Position numbers and translations under genes: made by a program
NCBI GenBank assembly: GCA_937923405.1
Contig: CALDUY010000014.1
Coordinates: forward strand, 1-64,000
Direction: 5' to 3'
Length of the DNA: 64,000 nt
From: an uncultured Gemmataceae bacterium
GTDB taxonomy: Bacteria; Planctomycetota; Planctomycetia; Gemmatales; Gemmataceae
The notes under the pieces: generated by a model
The model's database searches: none
The model's input: only the letters and a program-made list of their open reading frames with translations
Told to the model about the DNA's origin: nothing
Part shown: positions 62,700-64,000 of the stretch, one piece after another
Layout: every line of letters starts with the position of its first letter
How positions within the stretch are numbered: the first letter of the stretch is position 1

Positions 62700-63623
62700 A
62701 TGTTTATTTTCGAGAAGGCTCCGTTTCCGGAATGTCACGCTTCCACTGTGGTTGAGACCGAGCCAGGCAAACTGCTCTGTGCCTGGTTTGGCGGTCTTAA
62801 AGAGGGGGCGTCGGACGTGAAAATCTGGCAGTCCGCCTATGACGGCAAAGCTTGGTCGCCCGTCGAGATGGTCGCCGCTGAGCCCGACGTGCCCTGTTGG
62901 AACCCTGTGTTGTTCAAAAGTTCGCGCGGCACCTTGTTCCTCTTTTACAAAGCGGGCAAATCGCCAACTCAATGGTCGGGCTTCGTCAAACGTTCCAGCG
63001 ATGGGGGCAAATCCTGGGGCAAGGCCGAACTGCTGCCCGCGGGATTGCTGGGACCGATCAAGAACAAACCGATCGAGTTCAAAGGAGCCATCCTCGCTCC
63101 GACCTCCGTCGAGAGCTACCGTGCCTGGTGTTCCTGGGTCGAACGCTCCACGGATGACGGCAAAACCTGGACGCGATACGGCCCGATTGCCGTGCCCGGC
63201 AAACCGTATGGCCTGATTCAGCCGACTTTGTTGACCACCTCCGACGGCAGGATTCTCGCCCTGAACCGAGCACGCGGCATCGGCCAAATTTGCCAGGCCG
63301 AATCCCGCGATGGCGGCCTGACCTGGAGCGAGGCCAAACCGATCGACCTGCTCAATCCCAACAGCGGCATCGACGCGGTCACCACCCGCGACGGGCAGTT
63401 CTTCTTAGCCTTCAACAACACCAGCACACTCCGCTCGCCGCTCAACCTGGCCCGCTCCACGGACGACGGCAAAACTTGGAAGATCGTCGCCACCGCCGAG
63501 GACACCCCCGGCGAGTACTCGTATCCCGCGCTGATTCAGGGCAGTGACGGTCGGCTGCATCTGACCTACACCTGGAACCGCAAGCACATTAAATACCTTA
63601 ATTACGATCCTAAAAAGCTGTAA
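62700..63623 (+). CDS. Sialidase/exo-alpha-sialidase-like BNR protein
   Basis: A 307-residue six-bladed beta-propeller protein. Four Asp-box (BNR) repeats are clear: SSDGGKSWGK, STDDGKTWTR, SRDGGLTWSE, STDDGKTWKI. It starts MFIFEKAPFPECHASTVVET; no signal peptide is visible, so it may act inside the cell. In planctomycetes such proteins may cleave sialic-acid-like or rhamnose-linked sugars; the substrate is uncertain. GAGGGA precedes ATG 62700; the frame upstream to 62064 is antisense shadow. Confidence 0.88.
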   Translation: MFIFEKAPFPECHASTVVETEPGKLLCAWFGGLKEGASDVKIWQSAYDGKAWSPVEMVAAEPDVPCWNPVLFKSSRGTLFLFYKAGKSPTQWSGFVKRSSDGGKSWGKAELLPAGLLGPIKNKPIEFKGAILAPTSVESYRAWCSWVERSTDDGKTWTRYGPIAVPGKPYGLIQPTLLTTSDGRILALNRARGIGQICQAESRDGGLTWSEAKPIDLLNPNSGIDAVTTRDGQFFLAFNNTSTLRSPLNLARSTDDGKTWKIVATAEDTPGEYSYPALIQGSDGRLHLTYTWNRKHIKYLNYDPKKL

Positions 63624-63746
63624 TTTGAGAGCTGCAGTTTGATTCCCCGAAGCAGTTCCGAAGCATAGGAGCTTCGTGGTATAATAGCATGATCCCTCGC
63701 GCCGTATCCAGGCTGCGAGACGATTCGAGCGATGAGGTGAGCCACA

Positions 63747-63965
63747 ATGCCCCTGTATGAATATGTCTGTGAGGAGTGTCAGCATCCCTTTGAGGCGTTG
63801 GTGTTCGGCGAAAATCAAGCTGAGTGCCCGTCGTGTCATGGCCGCAAGCTAGCGCGACAGCTCAGTGTACCAGCGCGACCGAAAACCGAGCCTACGCTGC
63901 CGACCGCGTGTCAATCGTCCGGCCCACCCTGCGGCCCGATGTGTAGCCGTTTCCCACAGAATTAG
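63747..63965 (+). CDS. FmdB-type zinc-ribbon protein
   Basis: A 72-residue protein with the FmdB-family zinc ribbon MPLYEYVCEECQHPFEALVF with CPSCHG (two CxxC knuckles), then a Pro/Cys-rich tail (PCGPMCSRFPQN). Members are small predicted regulators. AGGTGA lies 6 bases before the ATG. It is the last gene before the window edge. Confidence 0.85.
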   Translation: MPLYEYVCEECQHPFEALVFGENQAECPSCHGRKLARQLSVPARPKTEPTLPTACQSSGPPCGPMCSRFPQN

Positions 63966-63987
63966 CAGCCACAAGCGTGCAAAAAAC

Positions 63988-64000
63988 CAGGCTAAAGCCT
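63988..64000. repeat. Partial copy of the 44.9-kb palindromic repeat, cut by the window edge
   Basis: CAGGCTAAAGCCT matches the core of the units at 44888-45020. The rest lies outside the window. It shows that the family is dispersed. Confidence 0.6.

Overview
The window looks like a chromosomal segment of a planctomycete, most likely of the Gemmataceae/Gemmatales type. Supporting markers are a pseudopilin-like DUF1559 protein (22775-23752), a Ser/Thr kinase with a transmembrane segment and an extracytoplasmic domain at the left edge, a secreted PmoA-family (DUF6807) protein, a PEP-CTERM protein, an HpnE-type squalene-pathway enzyme and several secreted proteins of no recognised family. The DNA is moderately GC-rich with short intergenic gaps. 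I see no rRNA, prophage, insertion sequence or CRISPR array. One tRNA gene, tRNA-Arg(UCG), lies at 19567-19640 behind a good promoter.

Layout. 1-9.8 kb: the 3' part of a kinase gene, an unknown protein, a TPR protein, 6-phosphogluconate dehydrogenase, a decayed acetyl-xylan-esterase-like pseudogene, an MFS transporter, a kinase-linker fragment, an esterase-like protein without its nucleophile, cysC and csrA. 9.8-19.4 kb: a metallophosphoesterase, an M42 peptidase, a coupled PLP-decarboxylase/ATP-grasp pair, DUF2071, a PEP-CTERM protein, a lone PTS enzyme I, a TIM-barrel protein and DUF3467. 19.5-29.8 kb: tRNA-Arg, a three-gene operon (RluA-type synthase, DUF4392, DUF1445), a lipoprotein, DUF1559, ndk, ligA, a frameshifted Uma2 gene and thrS. 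29.8-36.8 kb: a complete tripartite RND efflux operon (TolC, RND pump, adaptor). 37-44.7 kb: an FHA protein, a methyltransferase, a very large AsmA-like protein, a nucleotidyltransferase, HpnE and a DUF5658-like membrane protein. 44.9-45.0 kb: an intergenic palindromic repeat cluster. 45.1-53.4 kb: a membrane TPR protein, an RluD-type synthase, an NAD-kinase-like/SPFH operon divergent from a Nudix-winged-helix (NrtR-type) regulator, PmoA-family and other secreted proteins, and a PII protein. 53.4-64 kb: a run of minus-strand genes (EamA exporter, class-III aminotransferase, MBL-fold hydrolase, M20 peptidase, HNH nuclease, cupin, and a ppa/GT2/flippase-like/phosphatase operon), then a sialidase-like protein and an FmdB-type zinc ribbon on the plus strand.

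Genes that probably work together: (i) TolC, RND pump and adaptor form one envelope exporter. (ii) The phosphatase, LPG-synthase-like membrane protein, polyprenyl-phosphate-type GT2 and inorganic pyrophosphatase (59.0-62.5 kb) look like a lipid-linked glycosylation cassette. (iii) DUF4392 and DUF1445 are the two halves of the animal D-glutamate cyclase DGLUCY, here as overlapping separate genes. (iv) The PLP decarboxylase and ATP-grasp ligase overlap by 8 bases. (v) The SPFH protein and NAD-kinase-like protein face an NrtR-type regulator across an intergenic region where two perfect palindromes sharing the half-site TAGTGT overlap predicted promoters in both directions. This last cluster is my best candidate for a little-described regulated system.

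Everything here was read by eye. Family names come from recognised motifs and layout, not from a search.
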